Shown here: in pieces, positions 56,220 through 64,000 of the stretch
Numbering within the stretch: position 1 is the first letter of the stretch
How the letters are laid out: every line of letters starts with the position of its first letter
NCBI GenBank assembly: GCA_946122785.1
Contig: CAMGYJ010000007.1
Location: 42,991,587 to 43,055,586, forward strand
From: Linum tenue
Lineage: Eukaryota > Streptophyta > Magnoliopsida > Malpighiales > Linaceae
Length of the DNA stretch: 64,000 nt
Reading direction: 5' to 3'
Position numbers and translations under genes: made by a program
The notes under the pieces: generated by a model
Database searches by the model: none
Seen by the model: only the letters and a program-made list of their open reading frames with translations
What the model was told of the DNA's origin: nothing

Positions 56220-56830
56220 GTCGCAATGTCAGTTAGACAACATTGTGATGGTCAGCAATGCCGCGAGTGTAACTGCGTCACAAGTTTGACAACGTCGTGG
56301 AGCAAAGCAATGTCGCGAATAACTCGTGGCGTTGTGAGTTCGACAATAGCACGAGTTCAAAATCGCATAACTCAACGGTACCACAAGATCAGGGGCATCG
56401 TGAGATTAATGATGCGAATCTAAACGACATCGTGAGCTAAACAATGTTACAAGTTTGACGATGTTGTGGAGGCAAACAACAACGTTGTTTTGCCATAACT
56501 AGTTTGGGGATCCAACGACTTCGCATCCCGACCATGTGGCTGGGAGGTAGGCGTTTCGAACCACGATGTTGACTTCACGGGCTCGAGCTCGATTGTCAAA
56601 CCACAATGTTTACTTCACGGGCTCGAGCTCAATTAGAAGGACAACAACTCGAGGTGGGACCAACAACATCGTGTGGTTGATGCGAGCTCTACGATGTTGC
56701 AAGATCAACGATGTTGCGAGTTTCGACAGTGTTGTGTGGTCAACGATGCCGAGAGATCAACAACCTCGCGACGAGTATGCGGTGGCGAGGGTTGAAACAA
56801 CAATGTTGTTTAATCGACAGTGATGTCGTG
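56220..56830 (+). repeat. Degenerate short-period repeat region
   Basis: Variants of acgatgttgcgagttcgac and its parts recur with irregular spacing of about 20-35 bases. A near-exact pair (aaccacaatgtttacttcacgggctcgagctc and its neighbour) lies at 56562-56635. GC content is higher than in the flanks. It may be part of a decayed retrotransposon. No domain found. Confidence 0.6.
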
Positions 56831-57480
56831 ATTTGAACCGTGGTACAAAGTTGATGTGTGTGCACGTGACTTTTACGCAAGGAAGATTGGAGAACGGATG
56901 CGAAGCAGTTGAAGACTACAACTTCGTGAAGAAGGATGCAGCACGTGGAAGACTAAGATGAGGCGGTTTCACAACGTGAAGACTACGGAAGTGATTTTGA
57001 TAAAATCATCATAGCAAGGAGCGAGATGGGAGAATTTAAAATCAACATAGAACAACATCTTTCAAACTTTTCCTTTTCTCTGCAACTCCTTCGCGGAGCT
57101 CTCTTTCCAGGAAGGATCTCCATAGTCGTAGTCGTAGCATAGTCCCGGAGCTCTCCACATGAATCTCCATATGAGTAGATCTAACATAAATTCCCTCAAA
57201 AACTCAAACACCCTGGTTCGAACATTGTTTGGAGAGATGTGAACCGAGTAACAGTCGTCTTGGTTTTCAGAAGTCAGAGGTGCATCGATCAAATCAACAC
57301 CTCCCGAAACAATTTGGAACGTCCGGCGGTGGATATTTGACGGTCATCTTGATTTCAGGAGTTAGTGGTGCATCCAATCACACCGCGAAAGTTCCCAACG
57401 TGAAACAATCAAATCAACATCGCCCGAAATAATTTGGCACGCCCGACGGTGGATATTTGGTTTCGCGTGTAACAATCACG
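56831..57480. repeat. Low-copy duplication in presumed retrotransposon debris
   Basis: The block from about 57250 to 57332 (gtcttg-tttcaga-gt-ag-ggtgcatc through cggtggatattt) is repeated in diverged form with an insertion at 57344-57460 (gtcatcttgatttcaggagt through cggtggatatttgg). No reading frame of known type. Confidence 0.6.
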
Positions 57481-57894
57481 ATATTATACTTTAATCTCTA
57501 ATGAATGAAATCTTTAACTCATTGGAACATTTCATTTTGATAACTTTTTATTTATTTTTAATTAATTGACCAAATTAATGTTGATTTATAAAATGAGGAC
57601 CATGTTTGTAATTTTTTAAAATTATAAATGGAACACGCGTGTGGTGCTGCTCATTTATTCCCCTTCATGATTTCCTCTCTCTTGTCCCAGCTCATGATCT
57701 AAACGAATTGCACATACACCCTAGTATATGTTCCTCAGCGCTGAGGAAATCGAAAGATATCATTGAAATTGTTCGTCTGAAAATTTTCCGAAAAAGCAAA
57801 TCCGCCCTCACCACAGTTATCATGAAGCATACTACAAAACACATACCTAGAACACAACAAACCACACCACAAATAACAAAAAAGTAGATAAGAA
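57481..57894. other. AT-rich intergenic DNA
   Basis: Nothing recognised. The small frame 57639-57887 has no family features. Confidence 0.45.
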
Positions 57895-58275
57895 AGCTTA
57901 TAAAGCAGACCAGAATCTAACCATGCCACAAAATTCACAAAACAGATAAGAAAACTCAAAGTTGACCACTCATTTCTTAAACCAGACCAGAAACCTCATA
58001 AACCATATCACTAGTCCCCTAAAGTATACCAGAAACCTCATAATGCATACCACACATTCCTTGAAGCATACTAGGAATCTTAAAGCAAACCACAAGTTTC
58101 TTAAAGCATATTAGAAACCTCATAAAGCAGACAACAAGTTTTATGAAGCAGATCAGAAACTCATAAATCCGACTACAAGTTCCCTAAAACAGACCATATA
58201 CCTTATAAAGCTTACATCCAATTCCCGGAAGCATACAAAAAACCTCATAAAGTCAACCACAAGTTCCGTGAAGTC
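57895..58275. repeat. Degenerate tandem array, period about 42 bp
   Basis: About eight to nine diverged copies of a unit like aaagcataccagaaacctca followed by taaagcagaccacaagttcc-tt. Copies begin near 57984, 58029, 58070, 58108, 58150, 58190 and 58230. Each unit holds two related half-units (agcata/agcaga). No coding capacity. Confidence 0.8.
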
Positions 58276-58920
58276 TACTAAAAATCACAGCTATTTGATC
58301 AATGAGCTTTTAATAGAACTAGGCAGTGTTCTTGTACTATTTGATTCCTTCTGGGTATACTTTTGATGGTTTTGAAGATACAAAGCAACATAAGGTAGAT
58401 TGGATCAAGCATTAGAGAACTCTGGAAGACTAAAAATGAACTATCAAGAGAAGTTTATGGAGCTTTTACGAGAAAAATTTGGTCAAAGGACGGATAAGTC
58501 AACTAGAAGTTGTTAGACTATGTCAAGACGAGCCCATAGGATGAAGAATCAGCCCATTCTGAAGCAAGGAAGTGTGGTACCCAAGTAACGAGTTCAACCG
58601 CCGCTACGCAAAGTTGTAACCCAAATCATCTGGAATTGAAGTCTATGGATCAAGAAACATAAATCCCGAAGAAACAGAGCTGCTAGCCCAACCGAAGCAC
58701 TGTTGTCGTATCACCTTTTCCTTATTTCCGAAGTTTCCTAAGTCTACTATGTTTAGGTTATTTTAGGCCGGATTCTCCGATAATAATAGAGGGCATGACT
58801 CCATTGTAACATAAGGTTGCCCAAACACATAAATCTATGTAACACTCTAGACGAGTGCCTAGTCTAGTTGAAGTAGAGGAGTCTGCGGCCAAGGAGATGA
58901 TGTCATCTTCATTGGTGGTA
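58276..58920. other. Intergenic DNA interrupted by LTR copy B
   Basis: No gene recognised. The sequence on both sides of copy B (to 58925 and from 63369) would be contiguous before insertion and may itself be an older LTR-type repeat, but no termini were found. Confidence 0.4.
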
Positions 58921-58925
58921 CCTTC

Positions 58926-59855
58926 TGATACGAGCTCAGTTGTGCTCGTTAAGAATCAATACGTGCAACTCGATTCTCCTTCAATGAAACTTGAATTTCA
59001 CAACTTAAAACGAAAATAAAACGGACCAAAGGTGCAACTTCGCACTTGGGAAGAGGCTCGATTGGTTTAAGTCGAAGCTCGGCCACGATTGATGTGGTTT
59101 CAATCGATACGAAGCAAACTCGCTGCTGGGGCGCAACCAACACACAAGTATTTGGTGACAAAGGTCACAATTTTCATTCAATCAAAAACTACCTCTTTAC
59201 ACGAGAGTCTCAAGCTTTAAATAGACAAACACAACCTAATTTGAACTCTAAACAAACAAGGAAATCGAATTCTAACTCTAATATAACATGGAAACAGAAT
59301 CCAAGCTTAAAAAGGTAATGAACTTCAGTTACTTCCTGCCCAAGCTGCTGCCTTCCTGCACAAGTAACAAAATCAGCCTTCATAGCATCTTCGGAGCTCT
59401 CGATCGGGGCCTTCCAGGGAGGTTCGATCCAAACCAGCTTCAGTCGTTTGCTCTTCTGAACTTGTAGAACAAGTTCCAACTCCCCCTTTCCTTTGTTGAT
59501 GCCCCAGTTGCATTTACTAAGCCTCCAAAGTTGGTATCTCAAACCTGTTCCAGACTTAGCCAAAAACAGCCACACTTCCAGTTTTACCATAGCAACTTGG
59601 AACTCCTGAAAACGAACCCAAATCAATCGAAATTGCTTGGACCATGATTCAAATGTATAAAGGAACACTTGAAGTTCAATTATACTCCATTTTCTCGTGA
59701 TTCCATCCACCAATATGTAAGAAACGAACCCGTAAAGTAGGCACCATGAGATGACCCAAACACTTAGCCAAATCCTTCCGTTCTTCCTTCCAACATTGAT
59801 TGATCTTTTGGCGACTAATTGGGTCGTAATTAGGACATATCTGAGGATCATATCA
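58926..59855 (-). repeat. Copy B 3' LTR
   Basis: 930 bp, boundaries as in the 5' LTR. Differences seen by eye: near 58938 (cag/cac), in gccacg/gccagg near 59083, and in acatgg/acaagg near 59289. Confidence 0.93.
59210..59851 (-). CDS. U3-encoded open reading frame, copy B 3' LTR
   Basis: The same 213 codons in the 3' LTR. The frame is also open upstream across the PPT to 59887 (AKLFKEGGPDMILRY), so it could be made as an extension of the internal frame if the intervening stops were absent. Confidence 0.5.
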   Translation of the reverse strand: MILRYVLITTQLVAKRSINVGRKNGRIWLSVWVISWCLLYGFVSYILVDGITRKWSIIELQVFLYTFESWSKQFRLIWVRFQEFQVAMVKLEVWLFLAKSGTGLRYQLWRLSKCNWGINKGKGELELVLQVQKSKRLKLVWIEPPWKAPIESSEDAMKADFVTCAGRQQLGQEVTEVHYLFKLGFCFHVILELEFDFLVCLEFKLGCVCLFKA

Positions 59856-59869
59856 GGCCCCCCTTCTTT
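59856..59869 (-). promoter_or_regulatory. Polypurine tract, copy B
   Basis: AAAGAAGGGGGGCC directly before the 3' LTR, identical to copy A, and likewise in frame as KEGGP. Confidence 0.9.
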
Positions 59870-59893
59870 AAAAAGCTTTGCCCTCAAAGCTGG

Positions 59894-60268
59894 TCATGTT
59901 CTGCAGCCAAAGTCACCAACAGAGGACGTCCAAAAAGGGTCGTAAAAAGACTGCCCCGTGGCCGGAAAACAGAACTCCGGCGACTCTATGGCCTCGGCGA
60001 TTCGTCGAGACATCTCTTCCCGCAGCTGCTGATCGTGTTGATCGGAACCAGGAGACATCCAAGACCCTCCTCCAAGAGAACGAGACACTGGAATCCCCCG
60101 GAATGCCCCCAATCCGTCGTTTGCAATTTTCCCGCCGTCGGAAAGTTCAAACTTTCCAGAATCCGGCGATGAAATTCCAGAATCCGGCGACCCGAATGTG
60201 AAATTGGGGAAAATCAGCTCAGCCCCTTTCGAGTCGATTTCTTTTCTTCTACACCATCCTTGGGACAC
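59894..60268 (-). pseudogene. Post-protease block of copy B, same phase as gag-protease
   Basis: It matches the corresponding part of the copy A long frame: IFPNFTFGSPDSGISSPDSG, KFELSDGGKIAN and YDPFWTSSVGDFGCRT. It is in the same phase as the gag-protease frame and as the U3 frame, separated from them by stops only. A TGA follows GCRT where copy A has a Ser codon. Function unknown. Confidence 0.7.
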
Positions 60269-60307
60269 TAGAAATCGAACTCAGATGTTTAATTGCGTCG
60301 GATCAAC

Positions 60308-62266
60308 TCAAATCTCCACAACCGATTCAGACTTCCTGTGACCGATGTTCTGTTCGTTTTGAACCCAAATCGTCAAATTGAGCGTCTTCTCCTCGGGGCT
60401 GTTCGGCCTGTTCTGATCGATTTTACACATTCCTGGGGTGGAGACGACCATGGTGGCGTGGTCGGATTGATTCGAAACGCTCCCCAATGCGCCACCCCAT
60501 TCACCCTCTCTCTTCCCCTGCCGCGTCGGAGAAGGAGAACAGGGCACTCCGGCTGCGATCAGTCGAGGGCGGGTAGGTCTCCTCAAGGCAGTCAGCATAA
60601 AGCCCCTACGCACCAGACCTGTTCTTTTTCGTGTCGTCCCGATTTCCCTTTCTTCGCGAGCTCGCATCGACGCCAATTGTTGCTGATCGGAGCGAACTTC
60701 CGACGGGGACAATGGCTTGAGCAACAGACGCTTGCCATTGTGCTTGAAACGGTAGCAATTGGAGCCACCGTCATGGGTGACAGCGCGATCGTACTGCCAA
60801 GGTCTTCCAAGCAGTAGATGTGCTGCCTGCATTGGCGCAACATCACACACCAGCTCGTCTTTGTACGATCCAATCGCAAAATTAACTCGCGCCTGCCTTG
60901 TAACTTTGATAGCGCCATAGTCGTTGAGCCAATGAAGGCTGTAAGGTGCGGGGTGCTTGATAGTCTCCAATCCCAATTTTCGGACAGCATCGAGACTGAT
61001 TACATTTGTACAACTGCCCCCGTCGACGACCACCGATAGACATTGGCCTCCGACGAGGCACCTTGTGTGGAACAGGTTAGTCCGTTGGTCGTCGCTGGTA
61101 TCACCATCCATCGTTAAGGCCCTCAAATTCATTCCCGACAAGAAAGGTAGAGAATCAGCCTCAATTTCTTCGTCTACATCTTCATCCGACGAGCTTTGTT
61201 TCTTGTCTTTGTGTTCAGTTTCGTCGTCGGAGATGTATTCGCCGTCGCGTAAGATCAAGGCCTTAATGTTCGGACATTGGTTGGCTTTATGGCCTCTGCC
61301 GTGACATTTAAAACACTGGATTGAACCCGATCGCTCTGTAGACGGCGGATTAACACCTCTGGGAACTAATTTTGCTGCATCCGTCCGTGGTTGAGGTGAG
61401 TTAATGTCAGAATTGGGCTTTGTCACTGTCTTCGTGGCTGGTGGAAACTTCCGTCCTGTCGAGGCCCTTTGCTGCTTCTCAACCTTCGAGGCGAGATGAA
61501 CGGCTTCTTCTAGGTCCATGAAAGGTCTTAGCTCGACCTCGTTTCGAATTTCGCGGTTCAACCCATGTAAAAACCGCGCGATGGTTGCTTCCCGGTCCTC
61601 GCGAACATCTGCTCGCAGTAAGAGCAATTCGAGCTCTCTGTAATAATCTTCCACCCCTCTTGAACCCTGGCGAATACTCTGTAACGAGTCATGAATTTCG
61701 CGTAGATAGTATCCTGGAACAAACCGTTCCCTCATTAACCCACGCAGTTCATCCCAGGTTGCCACCGCTGGTTGCAAATTCCGTCGACGACGAATCTGAA
61801 GTTGCTCCCACCATTGGGCAGCATAATCCGCGAACTCATATGTGATCATTTCCAGCTTTTGTTGTTCGCTGAACTGTCCGCATTGAAAAAAAAGAATAAC
61901 CTTCCTTTCCCAATCAAGATATGTGGCGGCATTCATCGTTCCGTGAAAAACTGGAACGGACAGTTTGATTCCTTGAGGGATGGCAAGTTCTGCCTCATAC
62001 TGATCACGCCGCCCTCGTTGTTGGCGTTCACGATCTGGTTCTGCAACTACCAGACGTCGTTCGATCTCCTCAATTCGTTCCAACAAGACAGGATGTCCAG
62101 CTGGAACTTCGCCGGCGGGAGCTTCCCCTGCCCTCACTCGATTGTCCGGCGGCGCTATTGCATCGAACCACTGGTCGATGTCGCGCTTGAACTGGCCCAG
62201 TTGAGCCTGGAATCGTGCATCAATCTGGGCTAGGAAGTCCTCCATGTTAAACTGTTGCCCCGCCAT
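60308..62266 (-). CDS. Gag-protease polyprotein, copy B
   Basis: The frame starts at ATG 62266 (MAGQQFNMEDFLAQIDARFQ) and gives 652 residues. In-frame sequence continues upstream through the PBS into U5 without an ATG. Gag core: YLDWERKVILFFQCGQ, DYAAQWWEQL, GLMRERFVPGYYLREI. Zinc knuckle CFKCHGRGHKANQCP. Protease VVVDGGSCTNVISLD and HLLLGRPWQYDRAVTHDGG. The tail after protease is shorter than in copy A because of a stop at 60308-60310; the same phase reopens at once. Gag would form the particle and protease would mature it. Polymerase and integrase must come from another element. Confidence 0.9.
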   Translation of the reverse strand: MAGQQFNMEDFLAQIDARFQAQLGQFKRDIDQWFDAIAPPDNRVRAGEAPAGEVPAGHPVLLERIEEIERRLVVAEPDRERQQRGRRDQYEAELAIPQGIKLSVPVFHGTMNAATYLDWERKVILFFQCGQFSEQQKLEMITYEFADYAAQWWEQLQIRRRRNLQPAVATWDELRGLMRERFVPGYYLREIHDSLQSIRQGSRGVEDYYRELELLLLRADVREDREATIARFLHGLNREIRNEVELRPFMDLEEAVHLASKVEKQQRASTGRKFPPATKTVTKPNSDINSPQPRTDAAKLVPRGVNPPSTERSGSIQCFKCHGRGHKANQCPNIKALILRDGEYISDDETEHKDKKQSSSDEDVDEEIEADSLPFLSGMNLRALTMDGDTSDDQRTNLFHTRCLVGGQCLSVVVDGGSCTNVISLDAVRKLGLETIKHPAPYSLHWLNDYGAIKVTRQARVNFAIGSYKDELVCDVAPMQAAHLLLGRPWQYDRAVTHDGGSNCYRFKHNGKRLLLKPLSPSEVRSDQQQLASMRAREEREIGTTRKRTGLVRRGFMLTALRRPTRPRLIAAGVPCSPSPTRQGKREGEWGGALGSVSNQSDHATMVVSTPGMCKIDQNRPNSPEEKTLNLTIWVQNEQNIGHRKSESVVEI

Positions 62267-62423
62267 TGTCGAGCCCTCAATTGGAGTTTTGAATTCCAAT
62301 GCTGCCTTTTCCTCTGCTTTCTGACGACGCACACCAGGGTCGCTGGAAACAGAGCCCCTTGATCTTGTCCAATGCGCGACTTCTTCACTGCTTCCTTTCG
62401 TCTTGGCCGCTGAGTTTGAACCA

Positions 62424-62436
62424 GGCTCTGATACCA
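62424..62436 (-). promoter_or_regulatory. Primer binding site, copy B
   Basis: TGGTATCAGAGCC, two bases inside the 5' LTR edge, complementary to initiator tRNA-Met. Confidence 0.92.
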
Positions 62437-62438
62437 CT

Positions 62439-63368
62439 TGATACGAGCTCACTTGTGCTCGTTAAGAATCAATACGTGCAACTCGATTCTCCTTCAATGA
62501 AACTTGAATTTCACAACTTAAAACGAAAATAAAACGGACCAAAGGTGCAACTTCGCACTTGGGAAGAGGCTCGATTGGTTTAAGTCGAAGCTCGGCCAGG
62601 ATTGATGTGGTTTCAATCGATACGAAGCAAACTCGCTGCTGGGGCGCAACCAACACACAAGTATTTGGTGACAAAGGTCACAATTTTCATTCAATCAAAA
62701 ACTACCTCTTTACACGAGAGTCTCAAGCTTTAAATAGACAAACACAACCTAATTTGAACTCTAAACAAACAAGGAAATCGAATTCTAACTCTAATATAAC
62801 AAGGAAACAGAATCCAAGCTTAAAAAGGTAATGAACTTCAGTTACTTCCTGCCCAAGCTGCTGCCTTCCTGCACAAGTAACAAAATCAGCCTTCATAGCA
62901 TCTTCGGAGCTCTCGATCGGGGCCTTCCAGGGAGGTTCGATCCAAACCAGCTTCAGTCGTTTGCTCTTCTGAACTTGTAGAACAAGTTCCAACTCCCCCT
63001 TTCCTTTGTTGATGCCCCAGTTGCATTTACTAAGCCTCCAAAGTTGGTATCTCAAACCTGTTCCAGACTTAGCCAAAAACAGCCACACTTCCAGTTTTAC
63101 CATAGCAACTTGGAACTCCTGAAAACGAACCCAAATCAATCGAAATTGCTTGGACCATGATTCAAATGTATAAAGGAACACTTGAAGTTCAATTATACTC
63201 CATTTTCTCGTGATTCCATCCACCAATATGTAAGAAACGAACCCGTAAAGTAGGCACCATGAGATGACCCAAACACTTAGCCAAATCCTTCCGTTCTTCC
63301 TTCCAACATTGATTGATCTTTTGGCGACTAATTGGGTCGTAATTAGGACATATCTGAGGATCATATCA
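62439..63368 (-). repeat. Copy B 5' LTR
   Basis: 930 bp. U3 is about 62723-63368, open over its length. A TATA-like CTATTTAAAG overlaps the end of the U3 frame. Confidence 0.93.
62723..63364 (-). CDS. U3-encoded open reading frame, copy B 5' LTR
   Basis: 213 codons from the ATG at LTR positions 5-7 to a TGA inside the TATA-like region. It shares long stretches with copy A (KNGRIWLSVWVISWCLLYGF, SKQFRLIW, MVKLE-WLFLAKSGTGLRY). The N-terminal hydrophobic stretch is fully conserved. No known family recognised. Confidence 0.55.
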   Translation of the reverse strand: MILRYVLITTQLVAKRSINVGRKNGRIWLSVWVISWCLLYGFVSYILVDGITRKWSIIELQVFLYTFESWSKQFRLIWVRFQEFQVAMVKLEVWLFLAKSGTGLRYQLWRLSKCNWGINKGKGELELVLQVQKSKRLKLVWIEPPWKAPIESSEDAMKADFVTCAGRQQLGQEVTEVHYLFKLGFCFLVILELEFDFLVCLEFKLGCVCLFKA

Positions 63369-63373
63369 CCTTC

Positions 63374-64000
63374 CTTCTCCTCTATGTAGCTAGTCAACAT
63401 TGATTGTGTTAGGATGTAATTTTTTTTATATTATATGAATGAATGACTTGATTTCATCTCATGCATGTGTTTGTTTATGAAGATTTCGATGTCTATGACG
63501 ATCATTGATGCTTTATGGTTTTTTATGCTTGATGGTCAATGATTTTTTTACAGTATGAATGCTTTTTATACCATCAATGCTTATGATTCTTATGAATTGT
63601 ACTATATGCATTATGCTTAGTATTGCTTAGTTTGTCAAGAAATAACTTCTAAGGATACCCCATTGATGCTACAAGAGCACGGGAGGATTGATCTCCCATC
63701 TATGCTTTGGGTAGTATCAATGTTTGATTGTTAGATCAAGGATGCTATAGACTATGGCTATGGTTAGTAGAAACCCACAATTAACTATATGATATCCTTA
63801 TTTCCTTGCTCTTCATTAATTAGGTAGTGGCATGAAACGAAAGCACGCATTAGCTAGTCAAATCTCTACCGCAAAAGGTGAGTGAATTCACGAGTAGAGA
63901 GCAACCTTAGAGGGAGGGATAGGGACTTACATTGGATGAATACTCGATACATGTTATGAATGAACTCTAGTTTGCATTATCATTTTTGAGTTCACAATCT
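63374..64000. other. AT-rich intergenic DNA at window end
   Basis: Short T-rich and ATG-rich sequence with the phrase atgctt/atgatt recurring at 63480-63620. No gene or element end recognised. Confidence 0.4.

Larger units (their letters stand above)
58926..63368 (-). mobile_element. Complete gag-protease-only LTR retrotransposon, copy B
   Basis: A 5-bp duplication ccttc at 58921-58925 and 63369-63373 flanks two 930-bp LTRs beginning TGATA and ending TATCA. PBS and PPT are present and the single gene is gag-protease, with no polymerase or integrase. It is the same family as copy A, with clear divergence in LTR and protein, so the two are separate lineages rather than a segmental duplication. 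By eye the LTRs differ at about three positions, so this insertion is very young. Confidence 0.93.

Noticed and set aside
57895..58275. Regular repeat spacing resembling a CRISPR array
   Set aside because: Units are contiguous, diverged and without unique spacers, and the genome is eukaryotic.

Overview
This is a nuclear segment of a flowering-plant genome, most likely a eudicot. Genes are split by GT-AG introns, intergenic DNA is AT-rich, and the proteins belong to plant families (chloroplast release factor 1, DTM1-like ER protein, AP2/ERF-like factor, annexin, Pumilio, DUF4057). No species can be named from the sequence alone. Many of the long six-frame open frames are antisense shadows and are left out.

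Layout: 1-5558 (+) 3' part of a chloroplast peptide chain release factor 1 gene, with a 1.2-kb Mutator-like element (MULE) in one intron. 6430-8028 (-) decayed Copia retrotransposon. 9972-10631 (-) DTM1-like gene. 13380-15451 (-) AP2/ERF-like gene of the At4g13040 type. 17653-25242 is a transposon-dominated desert: a 5'-truncated LINE, a second MULE, a Tourist MITE, nested inverted-repeat elements and a minisatellite. 25248-29669 is a complete gag-protease-only LTR retrotransposon. 29839-37186 holds a tandem MITE pair, a hAT element, and a hAT transposase remnant split by a nearly full-length LINE. 37645-38839 (+) annexin and 39416-42766 (-) Pumilio are convergent neighbours. 45400-49361 is a PIF/Harbinger transposase relic split by two hAT MITEs. 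50093-52764 (-) is a DUF4057 gene. 54145-58270 holds MITEs and tandem repeats. 58926-63368 is a second complete gag-protease-only LTR retrotransposon related to the first.

The six host genes have no evident functional link. The most interesting structure is the pair of LTR elements. Both are complete by structure (perfect 5-bp target duplications, matching LTRs, PBS, PPT) but have no reverse transcriptase, RNase H or integrase. In both, the gag-protease frame continues in phase through the polypurine tract into the 3' LTR. There a frame of about 212 codons fills the whole U3 region and ends inside the TATA-like box. This U3 frame shows no indels between the two diverged elements, while the rest of the LTR does, which suggests that U3 encodes a protein with a hydrophobic, possibly membrane-spanning, segment.
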